Shown here piece after piece: positions 1-11,200 of a stretch of DNA of 64,000 nt (position 1 is its first letter; each line of letters opens with the position of its first letter). Source of the stretch: Alphaproteobacteria bacterium HGW-Alphaproteobacteria-3 (lineage in GTDB: Bacteria; Pseudomonadota; Alphaproteobacteria; Parvibaculales; Parvibaculaceae); assembly GCA_002842875.1 (NCBI GenBank), contig PHEF01000015.1, positions 1 to 64,000 on the forward strand. Reading direction: 5' to 3'. The notes below the pieces were generated by a model, which was not told where the DNA came from, did not search any database, and worked only from the letters and a program-made list of their open reading frames with translations. A program made the position numbers and the translations under genes.

Positions 1-1332
1 CTTCGTCACTTCCGCCTTGATGTCGCGGTTTTCGAAGACGGCCTCGATGACGAGATCGGCGCCCTTGAGGTCGTCGTAATTCGTCGTCGGCTTGATGAGC
101 CCGAGAAGCCTGTCGGCCTTCTCCTGCGTGGTCTTGCCGCGCTCAAGCGCCTTCTGCAGGAGCTTTTCGGACCAGGCCTTGCCTTTTTCGGCATTGGCCC
201 GATCCGTGTCGAGAAGGACGACTTCCATGCCGGCTTGCGCCGACACGTAAGCGATGCCCGCGCCCATCATGCCGGCGCCGAGAATGCCGAGCTTCTTCAC
301 CGTGAAGGCGGGAACGCCCGCAGGACGGCGCGCGCCCTTGCCGAGTTCCTGCATGGAGAGGAAGAGCGAACGGATCATCGCCTTGGAGCGCGGGTCCATC
401 AGCAGCTTCGTGAAGTAGCGCGTCTCGATGCGGAGCCCCGCCTCGATCGGCACCTGCAGACCTTCATAGACGCAGGACATGATGAACTTCTGCGCCGGGA
501 AGTTGCCATGCGTCTGCTTGTGGAGCGTTGCATTGCCGATGGTGAAGACCTGGCCGCCACCCTTCGAATGCGGGTCGCCACCGGGGACGCGGTAGCCTTC
601 GCGGTCCCAAGGCTGCACGGCGATGGCGTAGACTTCCGGGCCCTTCTTGCCGAGCTTGATCTTCGGCTGGGCGAGGCCCTCCTTGAGCCAGGCCTTTGCC
701 GCCGCCACTTCCTCGCCGGGTTCGACGAGCTTGTGGCAGATGCCGGACTGCACCGCCTTTTCCGGCGTCAGCGCCGTGCCCTGAAGGATGAGCGGCAGGG
801 CCGCCTGCGCGCCGATGAGACGCGGCAGGCGCTGCGTGCCGCCGCCGCCGGGCAGGAGGCCGACCTTGGCTTCGGGAAGGCCGATCTGCGTCTTCGGCTT
901 GTTGCTCACCACGCGATAATGGCAGGCGAGCGTGACTTCGAGGCCGCCGCCAAGCGCCGTGCCGTTGATCGCGGCCGCAACCGGCTTGCCGCAGGTTTCG
1001 AGCGAGCGCAGCAGCATGTTGAATTTGAGGTTGCCCTCATACATCGCCTTGACGCGATCTTCCTGCGACCCTTCACCGGCGCCGCCGGCCTCCTTTGGTC
1101 CAGCCTGGCCGCCCATCATGGACAGGTCGGCGCCGGCGCAGAAGGCATCCTTGCCGGAGGTGAGGACGGCGCCCTTGATCGCGCCGTCGCCCATGATCTT
1201 TTCGATGATCGAGGCCATGTCGGCCATCGAACTCTGGGAGAGCACGTTCATCGAGCGGTTCGGCATGTCCCAAGTGACGAGCGCAATACCGTCGCCATCG
1301 ACTTCGAATTTGAAATTCTCGTAGGTGGTCAT
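1..1332 (-). CDS. FadB/FadJ-type enoyl-CoA hydratase/3-hydroxyacyl-CoA dehydrogenase, C-terminus cut by window edge
   Basis: This is the bifunctional beta-oxidation enzyme that hydrates enoyl-CoA and oxidises 3-hydroxyacyl-CoA with NAD. The reading frame starts at the ATG at 1332 (MTTYENFKFEVDGDGIALV) and stays open to base 1, giving 444 codons; about the last third of the family length lies outside the window. The N-terminal crotonase half shows the oxyanion region (KDAFCAGADLSMMGG) and GTALGGGLEVTLACHYR. After a linker the Rossmann motif LGILGAGMMGAGIAYVSAQ begins the dehydrogenase half. It follows the thiolase stop by 7 bases, so it is the last gene visible in the merR-led operon. FadB versus FadJ cannot be decided without the missing part. 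Confidence 0.93.
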   Translation of the reverse strand, partial: MTTYENFKFEVDGDGIALVTWDMPNRSMNVLSQSSMADMASIIEKIMGDGAIKGAVLTSGKDAFCAGADLSMMGGQAGPKEAGGAGEGSQEDRVKAMYEGNLKFNMLLRSLETCGKPVAAAINGTALGGGLEVTLACHYRVVSNKPKTQIGLPEAKVGLLPGGGGTQRLPRLIGAQAALPLILQGTALTPEKAVQSGICHKLVEPGEEVAAAKAWLKEGLAQPKIKLGKKGPEVYAIAVQPWDREGYRVPGGDPHSKGGGQVFTIGNATLHKQTHGNFPAQKFIMSCVYEGLQVPIEAGLRIETRYFTKLLMDPRSKAMIRSLFLSMQELGKGARRPAGVPAFTVKKLGILGAGMMGAGIAYVSAQAGMEVVLLDTDRANAEKGKAWSEKLLQKALERGKTTQEKADRLLGLIKPTTNYDDLKGADLVIEAVFENRDIKAEVTK

Positions 1333-1339
1333 CCGGGCC

Positions 1340-2545
1340 TCACACGCGTTCGATGATGGTTGCCGTGCCCATGCCCGCGCCCACGCAGAGCGTGATGAGC
1401 GCGGTGTTGAGATCGCGGCGTTCGAGTTCGTCGAGCACGGTGCCGAGGATCATGCCGCCGGTGGCGCCGAGCGGATGACCCATGGCGATGGCGCCGCCAT
1501 TGACGTTCATCTTGTCGTGGGAGATGTCGAGCGACTGCATCATGCGCAGCACGACGGCGGCGAAGGCTTCATTCAGCTCGTAGAGATCGATATCTTCCGG
1601 GTTCATGCCGGCCTTCTTCAGCGCCTTGCGCGACACGTCGGCGGGGCCTGTCAGCATGATGCAAGGCTCGGAACCGATCGACGCCATGGCGCGGATGCGG
1701 GCGCGGGGCTTCAGACCCATCGCCTTGCCGGTTTCGAGATTGCCGACGAGCACGGCGGACGCGCCGTCGACGATACCGGAGGAGTTGCCCGCGTGATGGA
1801 CGTGGGTGATCTCTTCGACTTCGGGATAGCGGTCGAGCGCGATGCCGTCGAAGGCGAATTCGCCGAGCGAGGCGAAGGAAGGCTGAAGCGCGGCGAGCGA
1901 CTGCATCGTCGCGTCGGGGCGCATGTGCTCGTCATGGTCGAGAATGGTGAGGCCGTTGATGTCCTTCACCGGAATGACGGACTTCGAGAAGTAGCCCTTG
2001 TCCCATGCATTCTTCGCGCGCACCTGGCTTTCGACGGCATAGGCATCGACGTCGGCGCGGGAGAAGCCGTATTTCGTGCAGATGAGGTCCGCACCGATGC
2101 CTTGCGGTGTGAAGTAGGACTTGAAGGCGATCTGCGGATCGGTCGACCAGGAGCCGCCCGACGCGCCCATGCCGACGCGCGACATGGACTCGACGCCGCC
2201 GCCGATCGCCATGTCGGCCTCGCCGGTCATCACCTTCGCGGCCGCCATGTTTGTCGCTTCGAGGCCGGAGGCGCAGAAGCGGTTGACCTGCACGCCGGCG
2301 GTCGTTTCCGCGTAGTCGGCGTTCAGCACGGCGATGCGGGCGATGTCGCCGCCCTGTTCGCCGACCGGATCGACGCAGCCGAGCACGACGTCATCGACCT
2401 TCGACGTGTCGAGGCCGTTGCGGTCGCGGATCGCCTTCAGCGTCTGCGTGGAAAGTTCGAGCGCCGTCACTTCGTGCAGCGCGCCGTCTTTTTTGCCGCG
2501 CCCGCGCGGCGTGCGCACGGTGTCGTAGACATAACATTCGGTCAT
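1340..2545 (-). CDS. acetyl-CoA C-acyltransferase (thiolase)
   Basis: A 401-residue thiolase that cleaves 3-ketoacyl-CoA with CoA, the last step of the beta-oxidation cycle. Visible are the nucleophilic cysteine in VNRFCASGLEATN, the NEAFA block, the histidine in GGAIAMGHPLGATGG, and the C-terminal acid/base cysteine in TLCVGAGMGTA. I chose the ATG at 2545 (MTECYVYDTVRTPRGRG) because it matches usual thiolase N-termini and has AGGGAGA about 6 bases upstream; a longer frame to 2608 adds 21 residues unlike the family. The gene sits between the acyl-CoA dehydrogenases and the FadB-type gene, so it is probably the FadA partner of that enzyme. Confidence 0.95.
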   Translation of the reverse strand: MTECYVYDTVRTPRGRGKKDGALHEVTALELSTQTLKAIRDRNGLDTSKVDDVVLGCVDPVGEQGGDIARIAVLNADYAETTAGVQVNRFCASGLEATNMAAAKVMTGEADMAIGGGVESMSRVGMGASGGSWSTDPQIAFKSYFTPQGIGADLICTKYGFSRADVDAYAVESQVRAKNAWDKGYFSKSVIPVKDINGLTILDHDEHMRPDATMQSLAALQPSFASLGEFAFDGIALDRYPEVEEITHVHHAGNSSGIVDGASAVLVGNLETGKAMGLKPRARIRAMASIGSEPCIMLTGPADVSRKALKKAGMNPEDIDLYELNEAFAAVVLRMMQSLDISHDKMNVNGGAIAMGHPLGATGGMILGTVLDELERRDLNTALITLCVGAGMGTATIIERV

Positions 2546-2591
2546 TCGATGTCTCCCTGGGGGACTTTGTTTGCCGTCGAGAACCGCCCGT

Positions 2592-3706
<1,115 letters not shown>

Positions 3707-3731
3707 TCGTCGTTCTCCCTGAGACGTCCTG

Positions 3732-5448
3732 TCAGAACTCGTTTGCGGCAAGCGCCATCATAGGGTCCGCGCCGTGACGGATGCGCGCAAGATGCGTCGC
3801 CGTCTCGGGCACGACATGTTCCATGTAATAGCGGCCGGTTTTTATTTTCGTTTCGTAATACGCCCTGTCGCCATCCTTTGCGGTGGCGAGCTTGTCATGG
3901 GCGACCTTCGCCATCTTCGCCCACATGAAGGCGATGCCGGTGACACCGAAGAGATGCATGTAGGGTGTGGAGCCGGCGCCGGCGTGGTCGGGGTTCGCAA
4001 GCGCGTTTTCCATGAACCACATGGTTGCCGCCTCAAGGTCCTTGCGGGCGCGGAGGAGCGGCTCGACGAAGGGTTTCAGCTTTTCGTTGCCGCCATTCTC
4101 CGCCGCGAAATCGTCGATCGCCTTGAAGAAGGCGAAGACGGCGCGCCCACCATTCTGCGCGAGCTTGCGGCCGACGAGATCGAGCGCCTGGACGCCGTTC
4201 GCGCCCTCGTAAATCATGGCGATGCGGGCATCGCGCACGAACTGGCTGAGACCGTTTTCCTCGATATAGCCGTGACCGCCATAGACCTGCTGCGCATCGA
4301 CGGCATTCATGAAGCCGCGGTCCGTGAAATAGCCTTTCAGCACGGGCGTCAGCAGCGCCATCATGTCGTCGCCGAACTCGCGTGTCTTCTCGTCGTCCGA
4401 GCGATGCGAAAGATCGCCATGCAGCGCCGTCCAGACGAGAAGCGCGCGGGCGCCTTCGTTGAAGGATTTGATGTCGAGCAGCATGCGGCGGATGTCGGGA
4501 TGGACGATCAGCGGATCGGCGGGCTTGCCCTCTTCCTTCGGTCCCGTGAGCGAACGGCCCTGAATGCGCTCGACCGCGTAAGCCACCGCGTTCTGGTAGG
4601 CGGCTTCGGACTGCGACAGACCCTGGAGACCGACACCGAGGCGCGCTTCATTCATCATCGTGAACATGGCGCGCAGGCCCTTGTGTTCCTCGCCGACCAG
4701 CCAGCCGATGGCTTCGTCGTAGTTGAGGACACAGGTGGCATTGCCGTGAATGCCCATCTTTTCTTCGAGCGAGCCGCAGGAGACGCCGTTACGGTTTCCC
4801 AGAGAGCCGTCTTCATTCACCAGGAATTTCGGCACGAGGAAGAGCGAAATGCCCTTCACGCCTTCCGGCCCTCCCTCGATGCGGGCGAGCACGAGGTGAA
4901 GGATGTTGTCGGCGAGATCGTGCTCACCGGCGGAGATGAAAATCTTCTGGCCGCTGATCTTCCAGGAGCCGTCGCCGACGGGAACGGCCTTGCTGCGCAG
5001 GAGACCAAGGTCGGTGCCGCAATGGGGCTCGGTGAGGTTCATGGTGCCGGTCCACTCGCCGGTGACGAGCTTGGGCAGATATTTCTCCTGCTGCTCCCGC
5101 GTGCCGTGCTGCGACAGCGCGGAGTAGGCGCCATGGCTGAGGCCGGGATACATGCCGAAAGCCATGTTCGCGGAGGAGACCATTTCGTTGAAGATGACGC
5201 CGAGCGCGTTCGGCAGGCCCTGGCCGCCATAGGCGGTGTCGGCAACGAGGGCAGGCCAGCTCCCGGTCGCCGATCTGGTTGAGCGGCAGCAAGACTTCTT
5301 CCGCGAGCTTCGACGCTTCCTCAAGGATCGCGTCGACGAGATCGGCGGGCGCGTCCGCGAAGCCGGGCAGGCTCGCATATTGCGAGAAGTCGAGAAGCTC
5401 GTTCAGCAGAAAACGATATTCGCGCAGCGGCGCTTTGTAGATCGGCAT
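3732..5448 (-). pseudogene. DmdC-like acyl-CoA dehydrogenase (about 595-residue family) with internal loss and frameshift
   Basis: A large acyl-CoA dehydrogenase with the extra C-terminal domain, similar to enzymes annotated as 3-(methylthio)propanoyl-CoA dehydrogenase. The start at 5448 ([19 protein letters not shown]) has GGAGG upstream. That frame is good until [11 protein letters not shown] near 5260-5275. The rest ([20 protein letters not shown] onward, with [16 protein letters not shown] and [18 protein letters not shown]) lies in another frame ending at 3732. The family normally has about 26 residues between GDRE and the GGW-ALV motif, so roughly 75-80 bases seem lost at the junction. 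It is the first structural gene after merR, 25 bases upstream of the second dehydrogenase. The true substrate is unknown. Confidence 0.85.
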
Positions 5449-5497
5449 GGATTTCCTCCGGCAGGTAAGCCCGCCCCTGCATCAAGGGCGCGTCGCC

Positions 5498-6016
5498 TCA
5501 GACGATAGCCTTTTCCAGCTTCTTCGTCTTTGCCGGACGGGCGGCCACCTTCGGCGCCGCAACGCCCTGCCCCGCATCCTTTACCTGCCGCTCGATCTGG
5601 GCTTCGAGCCGGGCGCAGCTCTCCTCCAGCGTCCTGATCTGGAGGTCGATTTCCTGGCGTTGTTCGCGGAGCTGGGCGATGCGCTTGCGGAACTTGCCCA
5701 CGGCGACCCTGTTCTGGGTCTCGCAGCCGTCCTGGAGGTCGTAGAGGCTCAGGATTTCCTTGATCTCGGCAAGGGCGAGGCCGACGTTCTTGCCGCGCAC
5801 GATGAGGGTCAGGCGAGCACGGTCGCGCGGATGATAGACGCGGGTCTGGCCGCGCCGCTCGGGCGTGAGCAGGCCCTTGTCTTCGTAAAAGCGGATCGCG
5901 CGGGTGGTAAGGCCGAACGCATCGGCGAGTTCCGTGATCGAAAAAGTCGCCACGGGGATCTCTGCGCCATTATGCCGGGGCGCCGTGCCGGAGACGGCGT
6001 GAAGCTGCTGTTCCAT
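5498..6016 (-). CDS. MerR-family regulator of the acyl-CoA degradation operon (LiuR-like)
   Basis: A 172-residue MerR regulator: an N-terminal winged helix (FSITELADAFGLTTRAIRFY, then EDKGLLTPERRGQTRVYHPR) followed by a long coiled-coil dimer helix (KFRKRIAQLREQRQEIDLQI). No metal-binding cysteines like those of CueR or ZntR are present, as in acyl-CoA-responsive members such as LiuR. The start at 6016 is preceded by AGGGAGTTAAAGTC; an extension to 6073 is unlikely. The first dehydrogenase begins 49 bases after its stop, so it leads the operon and probably represses it in the absence of a CoA-ester inducer. A LiuR-type operator lies in its promoter. Functional assignment is by family and context. 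Confidence 0.9.
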   Translation of the reverse strand: MEQQLHAVSGTAPRHNGAEIPVATFSITELADAFGLTTRAIRFYEDKGLLTPERRGQTRVYHPRDRARLTLIVRGKNVGLALAEIKEILSLYDLQDGCETQNRVAVGKFRKRIAQLREQRQEIDLQIRTLEESCARLEAQIERQVKDAGQGVAAPKVAARPAKTKKLEKAIV

Positions 6017-6139
6017 GACTTTAACTCCCTGACTTCCGGACCGCGCGCCATCCGCTCCCTGCCGGAGCCGCAACGTTTCGCGCGTTTTCAGAATTGTTGA
6101 TTTTTGGCTGTTTTCAGCCGTTTTTTAAAAGTGTACCGG

Positions 6140-6168
6140 ACTCTAGTTGACGTTGACGTAAGCGTCAA
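6140..6168 (-). promoter_or_regulatory. Promoter of the merR-acyl-CoA operon with overlapping LiuR-type operator
   Basis: On the minus strand TTGACG (6168-6163), 17 bases and TAGAGT (6145-6140) form a good sigma-70 promoter, about 125 bases before merR. The spacer and -35 are covered by TTGACGTTGACGTAAG (plus strand 6147-6162), which fits the TTnACGTnnACGTnAA operator described for LiuR-type MerR regulators. An overlapping palindrome, TTGACG-4-CGTCAA, lies at 6153-6168. The position suggests autoregulation by the adjacent MerR protein. Confidence 0.72.
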
Positions 6169-6262
6169 TGGCGGCATGAAATCTTTTTGGAGGCCGCGCG
6201 TGCGGATGGTCTAGTAGGCCCCATTGAGAGAACCATCACCCGTCCATCGAGGGAGGAAAGAG

Positions 6263-6826
6263 ATGCGCCGCATTGCCGCCACCGGATTTGCCATCGCGGC
6301 GATCGCCGCCCTTGCCGGCTGCGCGACGCCAGGGAGCGGCACTCCGCAGAAGCCGCAAGAGGTGAACCGGACAAGCCTGCCCGCGCAGGCAAGCGCCGCC
6401 GCGCAAGCCCACCCGGCGCTCGGCGCGGCGATCCTCGAGGCGGTGAACGACTATCGCGAAGCCAACAATCTCGGCCGGCTCACGCCCGACGCAAACCTGC
6501 AACGGGCGGCGGCCGTGCATGCGGCGGACATGGAGCTTCGCGGTTTTTTCGGCCATTTCAATCCCGATGCCCAAGGGCCGCGCGAGCGTGTGCTCGCCGT
6601 CGAGCCGGGGTTTGCCGGCCGGGTCGCGGAAAACATTCAGGTCGTGGAGGGGACGAGCTACGGATCGATGAGCGATGCGGCGCTGGCGGCGGTGCTGGTG
6701 GAGAAATGGCTCGAGAGCCCGATGCACCGGAAGAACATCAGGGCGCCGGAGATGACCGGCAGCGGCATCGGCATTGCGCGGCGGAGCAACCGCATCGTCG
6801 CCGTGCAGGTCTTTTCAGGTCCCTGA
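6263..6826 (+). CDS. CAP/SCP-domain lipoprotein
   Basis: A 187-residue protein with a signal peptide and lipobox (AAIAALAGCATP), so probably a lipoprotein. The rest is a CAP domain: AILEAVNDYREANNLGRL, then AAAVHAADMELRGFFGHFNP, AENIQVVEGT, and WLESPMHRKNI. The two histidines of the CAP site (one in the HAAD helix region, one in PMHRKN) are present. The start at 6263 has GGGAGGAAAGAG just upstream. Bacterial CAP proteins are mostly of unknown function, so no specific role is claimed. It is transcribed away from the merR operon, and the 246-base gap between them holds that operon's promoter. Confidence 0.88.
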   Translation: MRRIAATGFAIAAIAALAGCATPGSGTPQKPQEVNRTSLPAQASAAAQAHPALGAAILEAVNDYREANNLGRLTPDANLQRAAAVHAADMELRGFFGHFNPDAQGPRERVLAVEPGFAGRVAENIQVVEGTSYGSMSDAALAAVLVEKWLESPMHRKNIRAPEMTGSGIGIARRSNRIVAVQVFSGP

Positions 6827-6903
6827 GCGATCCGGGGAACGGCGTTGCCGAAGGGCGGCGCCGGTGAGATGCTGCGGCACGTTGTTTCCCGGGGGCTCAC
6901 ATC

Positions 6904-7986
6904 ATGAAACGCAGAGACTTTCTCGGCGCGGCGGCAGGCGCGATCGCGCTGCCCGCGCTCGCCGCATCGGCAAGTGCGTCGGACAGGATCGAGTGGCGCA
7001 TGGCAACGAGCTGGCCGAAGGGCGCGCCGGGCGTCGGCGTCAATGCGCAGCGGCTCGCCGACAGGATCGGTGCGATGTCGGGCGGGCGGCTCACCGTGAA
7101 GCTTTACGGCGCGGGCGAGATCGTGCCGCCGTTCGAAGTGTTCGATGCCGTGTCGCAGGGCGTTTGCGAAATGGGCCATGGCACGCCCTATTACTGGCAG
7201 GGCAAGAACCCGGCTTTCCATTATTTCACCGGCGTGCCCTTCGGACTGACCGCATCCGAGACGGCGGGCTGGCTTGCCTATGGCGGCGGACAGGCGCTGT
7301 GGGAAGAGGCTTATGCGCCCTTCGGCGTGCTGCCTTTCTATGCCGGTTCGAGCGGTGTGCAGGCGGGCGGCTGGTTCAACCGCGAAATCAAGACGCTCGA
7401 CGACCTCAAGGGGCTCAGCTTCCGCATCGCCGGGCTCGGTGGCGAGGCGATGCGCCGTCTCGGCGTCTCCGTCGTGCTGACGCCGCCCGGCGAAATCTTC
7501 ACCTCGATGAAGAGCGGCGCCATCGACGCGGCGGAATGGGTTGGCCCCTGGAACGACATGGCTTTCGGCCTCGACAGGGTCGCGCGCTACTACTACCTGC
7601 CCGCCTTCCACGAGGCAGGTCCGTCGCTCGAGCTCCTCGTGTCGAGGGAGAAGTTCGAGGCCTTGCCCGCCGATCTTCAGGAGATCGTGCGCGGGGCGGC
7701 GCTTGCTACCGCGGCGGAGACGCTGGCCGACTTCACTTTCCACAATATCGAGGCCTTTGCCCGCCTCGCCGCGGCCGGAGGCACGGAGCTTCGCGAATGG
7801 CCGGAGCCTGTCGCCGCCGCCATGGCGAAGGCGTCGAACGAGGTGCTGGCGGAGCTCGCCGCGACGAGCGATCTCGCCGGACGCGTCGCCGCCTCCTATA
7901 GCGGCTATCTCGCCAGGGCGCGCGACTGGTCGAAATGGAGCGATGCCGCAATGCTCAGGCTCCGGAACAACCATCCGGCCGGATGA
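6904..7986 (+). CDS. TRAP transporter substrate-binding protein (DctP family)
   Basis: A 360-residue periplasmic binding protein of the DctP family. The N-terminus MKRRDFLGAAAGAIALPALA is a twin-arginine type signal (RRDFLG), unusual among binding proteins but common in this TRAP subgroup. The mature part shows WRMATSWPKGAPGVG, the ligand-binding arginine region LSFRIAGLGGEAMRRLGVS, and SGAIDAAEWVGPWNDMAFGL. Family members bind carboxylates such as keto acids. No DctQ or DctM membrane subunits lie next to it here, so its transporter partner must be elsewhere. Substrate cannot be told from the sequence. Confidence 0.9.
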   Translation: MKRRDFLGAAAGAIALPALAASASASDRIEWRMATSWPKGAPGVGVNAQRLADRIGAMSGGRLTVKLYGAGEIVPPFEVFDAVSQGVCEMGHGTPYYWQGKNPAFHYFTGVPFGLTASETAGWLAYGGGQALWEEAYAPFGVLPFYAGSSGVQAGGWFNREIKTLDDLKGLSFRIAGLGGEAMRRLGVSVVLTPPGEIFTSMKSGAIDAAEWVGPWNDMAFGLDRVARYYYLPAFHEAGPSLELLVSREKFEALPADLQEIVRGAALATAAETLADFTFHNIEAFARLAAAGGTELREWPEPVAAAMAKASNEVLAELAATSDLAGRVAASYSGYLARARDWSKWSDAAMLRLRNNHPAG

Positions 7987-8033
7987 GCCTTCTTCGAGAA
8001 AATATCGGCATGGCCCGCACTTAGGGGCCCAGG

Positions 8034-8048
8034 TTAACGCCGTATTTA
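8034..8048. promoter_or_regulatory. Possible CtrA site upstream of the podJ-like gene
   Basis: The bases read TTAACGCCGTATTTA, which is TTAA-N7-TTTA, one mismatch from the CtrA consensus TTAA-N7-TTAA. A further TTAAC half-site lies at about 8197. Polar localisation genes are commonly cell-cycle controlled in this class, so the placement is sensible, but the match is imperfect. Confidence 0.4.
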
Positions 8049-8068
8049 CCGACCTTGCCGCTTTATGA

Positions 8069-8111
8069 GGGGTGCTGAAGCAGCACGCCCCGGCGGCTTT
8101 CCGCCTGCCGG
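8069..8111 (+). terminator. Two consecutive strong hairpins after the TRAP gene
   Basis: The first stem is GGGGTGCTG (8069-8077) with CAGCACGCCCC (8081-8091), one bulge and a 3-base loop. The second is CCGGCGG (8090-8096) with CCGCCTGCCGG (8101-8111), also with one bulge; the two share two bases, so they may be alternatives. There is no T-run behind them, so termination is only one possibility. Confidence 0.4.
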
Positions 8112-8208
8112 TGGCCAGATCGGCGTTCATGACAAGATTTTGGGTCAGTCCGTGTTTAGAAATACCAGATAGCGCGGTTTATACTGGCTCGAAGGGTTAA
8201 CGGGCATA

Positions 8209-11200
8209 GTGATTCGGATGCGATCGGGGGTTCCATGGAGCGTCAAGGGCATTGAGCCCGAGGCGCGGGAGGCTGCCAAGCAGGCAGCGCGACGCGCGGG
8301 CGTGACGCTCGGCGCGTGGCTGAACCAGGTCATCATGGACACCGGCACCGACGAAGCCGCAACACGCCGCGCCGCAGGCCTCTGTACCGGAACCGAAAAT
8401 CGATCTCGGTCCGGTGGCGGAAGCCGTGCGCGAACTCGTGCAGCGCGTGGACAGCAGCGAGCGCCGCACGTCGGAGATGACGCGCAAGCTCGAAGCCACC
8501 GTGGGCCAGCTCGCCCAGCGCATCGACCAGTCGGAGCACGACATGGAAGACAGGCATCCCGAAGCGCGCGGTCTCGATCCGCTGGAGCGAAAACTTCAGC
8601 AGCTCGGAGAACGCATGGAACGCGCCGAACGCGGCCGCAGCCCTCGCGGCGAAGATACGCGCGCCGTCCAGACGCTCGAAAAGGCACTCAACTCCGTCGT
8701 CGACCATCTCGAAACGTCCGAGCGGCGGACCGACGACACGCTTTCCGAAATCCGCCAGACGCTTGCCTCGCTGTCGAACCGTATCGAGAACGCCGAACAG
8801 GAAACCGAACGCGAGGAAGCCAAGCGCCGTGCGCAGGCGCTGGAAGGCACGCTGACGCAGCTCGCCACGCGCCTCGAAAAAATGGAACAGGGCGTGACGG
8901 GCATCGGCCCGCAGGCCGTCGAAGCGGCGCTGAAGGCGATAGAGGAAAAGTCGAACGCCGAAAGCCAGCGCAAGACGATCGAGCGGCTGCAACAGAGCCT
9001 CGAGCAGATCGCGCAGCGCATGGAACAGACCGAGCACCGCGCCGACGAAACGGCAAAGGCGCTCGAGACGACGGTCGGCGGGATCGTCAGGAAGCTCGAA
9101 GACATCGACCATTCGCGCCGGACCGAAGTTCCCGACGTGCTGGCCGCGCGGCTCGAACAGATGACGCGGCGGCTCGAGCAGAACGAACACATGACGATGG
9201 AAGCCGCGCAGGCCGTCGAGAAGGCGGTGGCCGGCATCGGCGCGAACCTGAGCGAGAGCGAGAAGCGCGACCGCGAAGCGCTGTCGTCGCTGCAGGCGAC
9301 GATCGAGCGCATGACGGGCCGGCTGAGCCATCTCGAAAAGGAAACGAAAGCCGTGAAAGCGCAAGCGACGCTTTCACCACAGATCAATGCCGGCGGCATT
9401 GCCGCGGGCTTCCCCCCCGCCGGTCCGGGCTTCGGGCTGCCGAATTTCGACGCGCCGCCCATGATGGGGCCCGCTTATGGCAGCAATCTCGGACCCGCAT
9501 TCGGCCCCGGCGACTGGGACCGGCCGCAGGTTCATGCGCGTGCCGCCGATATGGCGCGCGGATATGAGGCTGCGCGGCGCCAGCCCGCACCGGCGATGCC
9601 GCCGCCCTTCGAGGCGCATGACGCACCGCCACCATCCGTGCGCGACGAATTTCGCTACGAAGCGCATGACACATACGAAGACGAGGCCGAAGCCCCACCG
9701 CCCTTCGCGGCGGAGCCCGAGGACGATTACGACGACGCGCATCGGGACGAAATCGACGACGGCATCATTCCGCCCGATCCGGCGGAGCCCGCACAGAACG
9801 CCGGACAACGCGCGGCGAACGATTTCCTCGCGGCCGCGCGGCGCGCGGCGCAGGCCGCAGCCGATGGCGGCGGCGTCAGGCAGGAACCCTATTACGGCAC
9901 GGCGGCAACGCCCGGCTTTGCCGCCTCCCCCACTCGCTTCCCCTCTCCCGAACAAGGCGAAAGCCGCCGCAGCAAGCTGATCGTCGGCGTGGCCGCGAGC
10001 TTCGTGCTGCTTGCCGTTCTGGCAGGTGCCTACATCATGCTGCGCGGCGGACCGACGCCGAGCGCGCCCGCGACGGGCTATAACGGTGCAACCGGGCCAG
10101 CACCGAGCGTACTCGATCCGCAATCGACATCGGAAAATCCGGAGGCCAGTCCGGACGGCACCGGCGCCGGCAGCACCGCGACGAGCGGTGCGGCGGCGCC
10201 GGCGGCCATCTCTTCCGAACCAGCGATACCCGACGAAGCGCTGGTGCCGGCGCCGAAAACGACCGCACCTCAAACCGCACCGAAGACGTCGCCCGCGACG
10301 CCGGCCGGGACAGCAACGCTGACACCGGCGCCTTCGCTGACGCCCGCGCCTTCGACGCCTGTCGAAACGGCGCCGGTCGAGCCTGCAAAGGTGACGCTGA
10401 TGGACGCGGCCATGGGTGGCGACGCAGCGGCGCAATACGCGGCGGGCCTTCGTTATGCCGACGGCGACGGCGTGACGCAGGACATGGCCGAAGCGGCGAA
10501 GTGGTTCGAGCGCGCAGCGAAGCAGGGCTTCACCGCGGCCGAATACCGGCTGGCGGCGCAATATGAGAAGGGACGCGGCGTACCGCAAAGCGATGCCAAG
10601 GCCCGCGAGTGGTACGAAAAAGCGGCGGCGGGCGGCAACGTCAAGGCGATGCACAATCTCGCCGTCATCCACGCCGAAGGACGCGGCACCGCGCAGGACT
10701 TCAAGACGGCGGCGACCTGGTTCACACAGGCCGCCGATCACGGCCTCGGCGACAGCCAGTACAATCTCGCGATCCTCAACGAGCGCGGCCTCGGCATGGA
10801 GAAAAATCCGGTCGACGCCTACAAGTGGCTCGATATCGCGGCGAAGGGCGGCGACAAGGGCGCGGCGGCAAAGCGCGATGCGCTGGCAACGGAACTGAGC
10901 CCCGAAGACCTCGCCCGCGCGAAAGTGGCGTCCGCCACATGGCGCGCAAAGAAGCCCGACCCGCTTGCGAATGGCGATATCGCCGCGCTCAAGACCTGGG
11001 AGGTCTCCTCGCTCGAAGGCAGCGGAAGCGGCCCGGCCACGCGCGCCGACATCGCGCGGGCACAGACGCTCCTCAATCGCCTCGGCTACGACGCGGGCTC
11101 TCCCGACGGAATGATGGGCCCGCGCACGCGGGACGCGATACTCGAATACCAGCTTTCAGAAGGGCTGGAGACAACGGGGACGGTGACGCGCGAAACGCTG

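Noticed and set aside
8209-9567. Continuation of the podJ-like start frame as its own 452-residue gene
   Set aside because: Beyond about 8370 it is Arg-rich shadow sequence; the coiled coil is in the other frame.
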